This document shows, piece by piece, positions 61,655 through 64,000 of a DNA stretch of 64,000 nt (the first letter of the stretch is position 1; each line of letters starts with the position of its first letter). This DNA comes from Agrobacterium pusense (GTDB taxonomy: Bacteria > Pseudomonadota > Alphaproteobacteria > Rhizobiales > Rhizobiaceae). The position numbers and the translations under genes are program-made. The stretch is taken from contig NZ_FNBB01000014.1 of assembly GCF_900102105.1 (NCBI RefSeq), forward strand, positions 1-64,000. The letters are read 5' to 3'. The notes under the pieces were generated by a model, which saw only the letters and a list, made by a program, of their open reading frames with translations, ran no database searches and was not told the DNA's origin.

Positions 61655-62728
61655 CTATATCCGCCGTCCATCCGCCCCAAACAGATGCGTCTTGCCCAGA
61701 TCGAAGGCAAAGGGAATCGTTTCTCCGATGCGGATCTGGCGTTGGCCATCGAGAAGCACGGTCGCTGGCTGGCCGTCGGGGGTGCTGGTGTAAACCACCG
61801 TCGAGCCACCGAGATGTTCCACGAGCTGGATGGAAGCTTCACCGAGAGAGGATTGCGCCTGCGGGTTCACATGTTCCGGGCGCACACCGAAGGTGAGCGG
61901 TTCCCCCTGCTGAGCAGTGACCGGTTTTTCAAGCACGATGCGCTGTCCCGCCACTTCGATGGTGCGGTTGGAGGTGTCGCCTGAAGCCACTTTTGCGGAG
62001 AGGAAATTCATCTTCGGTGAGCCGATGAACCCCGCGACGAACTGGTTTGCGGGATTGTTGTAGAGATCGAGCGGGCGGCCAACCTGCATGATGCGGCCGT
62101 CGCGCAGCACGACGATCTTGTCGGCCATGGTCATGGCTTCCACCTGGTCATGCGTCACATAGATCATGGTGCTGCCGAGCGTCTGGTGCAGCTTGGCAAT
62201 TTCGACGCGCATCTGCACGCGCAGTTCCGCATCGAGGTTGGAGAGCGGTTCGTCGAACAGGAAGATTTTCGGCTCGCGCACGATGGCGCGGCCGATGGCG
62301 ACACGCTGGCGCTGGCCGCCGGAAAGCGCCTTCGGCTTGCGCTGCAACAGCGGGCCGATCTGCAGGATATCGGCAGCCTTCTGCACCCGCGCCTCCACCT
62401 CCGGCTTCTTGTAACCTGCCGTTTCCAGCCCGAAGGCGAGGTTCTTGTAGACACTCATATGCGGATAGAGCGCATAAGACTGGAAGACCATGGCGATGCC
62501 GCGCTTGGAGGCAGCGGTTTCGTTGACCCTCTCACCGTCGATACGCAGATCGCCTTCGGAGATTTCCTCAAGCCCGGCGATCATGCGCAGAAGCGTGGAT
62601 TTGCCACAGCCCGAAGGGCCGACGAAGACGGTGAATTCGCCCGGCTCGATCTTGAGATCGATGCCGTGGATGACCGGAAAAGCGCCGAACCGCTTGACGA
62701 TTTTTTCGAGCGTAATGCTGCTTGCCAT
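61655..62728 (-). CDS. Sugar ABC importer ATPase (MsmK/UgpC-like)
   Basis: The 357-residue ATPase has Walker [10 protein letters not shown], signature [15 protein letters not shown], Walker [16 protein letters not shown], the H-loop VTHDQVEAM and a TOBE domain. It follows two permease genes in a third sugar importer that enters from the right edge. Its stop is 18 bp from the stop of the convergent DUF2442 gene. The substrate is unknown. Confidence 0.9.
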   Translation of the reverse strand: MASSITLEKIVKRFGAFPVIHGIDLKIEPGEFTVFVGPSGCGKSTLLRMIAGLEEISEGDLRIDGERVNETAASKRGIAMVFQSYALYPHMSVYKNLAFGLETAGYKKPEVEARVQKAADILQIGPLLQRKPKALSGGQRQRVAIGRAIVREPKIFLFDEPLSNLDAELRVQMRVEIAKLHQTLGSTMIYVTHDQVEAMTMADKIVVLRDGRIMQVGRPLDLYNNPANQFVAGFIGSPKMNFLSAKVASGDTSNRTIEVAGQRIVLEKPVTAQQGEPLTFGVRPEHVNPQAQSSLGEASIQLVEHLGGSTVVYTSTPDGQPATVLLDGQRQIRIGETIPFAFDLGKTHLFGADGRRI

Positions 62729-62814
62729 GCTGTTTCTCCCGACTGTCGCGCCGCATGCGGGACGGCTGCGACAGTGTTGATTGTCTTAGAATACGTTCCC
62801 GATCCGGGATCCGT

Positions 62815-63690
62815 TCAGCGTTTCATTCCCGTCGTCGCGATGCCTTCAATCAGCAGCCGCTGGAAGAACAGGAAAAACAGGAAGACCGGCACCAGTGACA
62901 GGTTGGACATGGCGAAAAGCGAGGTCCAGTCCGAGCTGCCGGTGGAATCCACGAAGGACCTGAGACCGAGCTGCACGGTGTAGGTGTTGATGTCGTTCAG
63001 ATAGATCAGCGGACCGAAGAAGTCGTCCCAGGTCCAGATGAAGGAAAAGATGGCGGCCGTTGCCAGAACCGGCAGCGACAGGGGCAGCATGATCTTCCAG
63101 TAGATACGGAAGGGTGAGCAGCCATCCATGACAGCCGCTTCATCCAGCTCACGCGGAATACCGCGGAAGAACTGCACCATCAGGAAGATGAAGAAGGCGT
63201 CCGTCGCGAGATACTTCGGCACGATCAGCGGCAGCGATGTGTTCACCCAGCCCATTTCCAGGAACAGGATATATTGCGGGATGAGCACGACGTGATAGGG
63301 CAGCATCAGGGTGCCGAGCATCAGCGCGAACCAGAAATTGCGCCCGCCGAAGCGAAGCCTTGCAAAAGCGAACGCTGTGAGCGAGCAGCCGACCACGTTG
63401 CCGATGGTGGCCAGCACCGAAATGAAGAAGGAGTTCCAGAAGAACTGCCCAAAGCTCACCTGCAGCCCGGTCCAGCCTCTGATATAACCGCCGACATCCA
63501 CCGCCGAGGGAATGAGCGAGGATGAGCCGAACAGCTCGTCCTGCGGCCGGAAGGAGCCTGAAATCATCCACAGGATCGGATAGAGCATCGCAAAGGAGGC
63601 GATGATCAGCGCCGTATGGAGCATCACCGATTTCAGCGGCGAGCGTTGCGGGCCTTGTCCCGGCCGGGGAGCGGTAACAGCGTCAGTCAT
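62815..63690 (-). CDS. Sugar ABC permease, MalG-type
   Basis: The 291-residue protein has six membrane segments. Its EAA loop is DEAAVMDGCSPFRIYWKIML. The start overlaps the partner permease stop by 8 bp. Part of the importer that continues beyond the window. Confidence 0.9.
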   Translation of the reverse strand: MTDAVTAPRPGQGPQRSPLKSVMLHTALIIASFAMLYPILWMISGSFRPQDELFGSSSLIPSAVDVGGYIRGWTGLQVSFGQFFWNSFFISVLATIGNVVGCSLTAFAFARLRFGGRNFWFALMLGTLMLPYHVVLIPQYILFLEMGWVNTSLPLIVPKYLATDAFFIFLMVQFFRGIPRELDEAAVMDGCSPFRIYWKIMLPLSLPVLATAAIFSFIWTWDDFFGPLIYLNDINTYTVQLGLRSFVDSTGSSDWTSLFAMSNLSLVPVFLFFLFFQRLLIEGIATTGMKR

Positions 63691-64000
63691 CGTAATGCAC
63701 CCAGTATTTTGCGCTGAGGAACGAGAAGGCCGTGAACAGCGAGATGATGATCACCAGGATCCAGGCAAGCGCCGAGGCATAACCCATGCGGAAGAAACCG
63801 AAGGCTTCCTGGTAAAGATAGAGCGTGTAGAACAGAGTCGAATTGATCGGCCCGCCGGTGCCCTCGGAAATGATGAAGGCCGGCGTGAAGGCCTTGAAGG
63901 CATCGATCGTCTGGATCACGGCGTTGAAGAAGATGACGGGCGTCAGAAGCGGCAGCGTAATGCGGAAGAACTGCCGCACCTTGCTTGCGCCATCGATTTC
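63683..64000 (-). CDS. Sugar ABC permease, MalF-type, cut by window edge
   Basis: The frame is open to the last base (EIDGASKVRQFFRITLPLL), so only the C-terminal 105 codons are present; a GTG at 63979 inside it is not a true start. The visible part includes the end of the EAA loop and the last membrane segments. It pairs with the MalG-type permease at 62815. Confidence 0.88.
   Translation of the reverse strand, partial: EIDGASKVRQFFRITLPLLTPVIFFNAVIQTIDAFKAFTPAFIISEGTGGPINSTLFYTLYLYQEAFGFFRMGYASALAWILVIIISLFTAFSFLSAKYWVHYDD

Overview
The window looks like a stretch of the linear chromosome (chromid) of an Agrobacterium species in the tumefaciens/fabrum group. The main evidence is a catB-type chloramphenicol acetyltransferase that reads like the chromosomal CatB described from A. 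tumefaciens, lying close to an acnB gene. The rest fits as well: uniformly GC-rich coding sequence, many ABC importers, chemoreceptors ending in a CheR-tether-like aromatic/acidic tail, a divergent ampC/ampR pair, and ugpBAEC. These identifications rest on reading the proteins; no database search was run.

Layout. 1-1.1 kb: an IS66-type insertion sequence remnant running off the left edge, plus a possibly truncated orphan gene. 1.1-11.6 kb: an ABC exporter, an ArsR/AHSA1 gene pair, small secreted proteins, a large AsmA-like periplasmic protein, a cupin, and a compact curli locus (two curlin-repeat proteins flanking a CsgH-like chaperone). 11.8-23.4 kb: catB, a chemoreceptor, acnB, a nucleobase permease, ampC/ampR and chrA. 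23.5-32.5 kb: two ABC importers, one spermidine/putrescine-type and one polar amino acid-type, with an Asp/Glu/hydantoin racemase and a GntR/FCD regulator; a 10-bp motif is shared by the two control regions. 32.7-38.7 kb: an exonuclease, a lipoprotein, a lytic transglycosylase, a PAS-PAS soluble chemoreceptor, a methyltransferase and a VOC protein. 39-43.3 kb: ugpBAEC. 43.6-47.7 kb: a flavin monooxygenase with a sulfonate-type ABC importer. 47.7-64 kb: a sugar-catabolism island with a GH51 arabinofuranosidase and its importer, a LacI-controlled DUF2264 / hydroxyacid dehydrogenase / TIM-barrel operon divergent from an orphan binding protein, a DUF4160/DUF2442-HTH pair, and the start of a third sugar importer that continues off the right edge.

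How it works together. Most of the window is nutrient capture: about half of the genes belong to ABC importers, each with a nearby enzyme or regulator. The right-hand 16 kb can be read as scavenging plant cell-wall arabinosyl and perhaps glucuronosyl oligosaccharides. Four separate binding-protein/permease junctions carry a strong intercistronic hairpin, suggesting a common way to keep binding-protein mRNA in excess. The most novel-looking items are the shared promoter element in front of both curlin genes, the shared GntR operator joining two transport operons, the TTGCAA operator cluster at the LacI locus with its uncharacterised enzymes, and the DUF4160/DUF2442-HTH two-gene module. No tRNA, rRNA, CRISPR array or prophage was seen.
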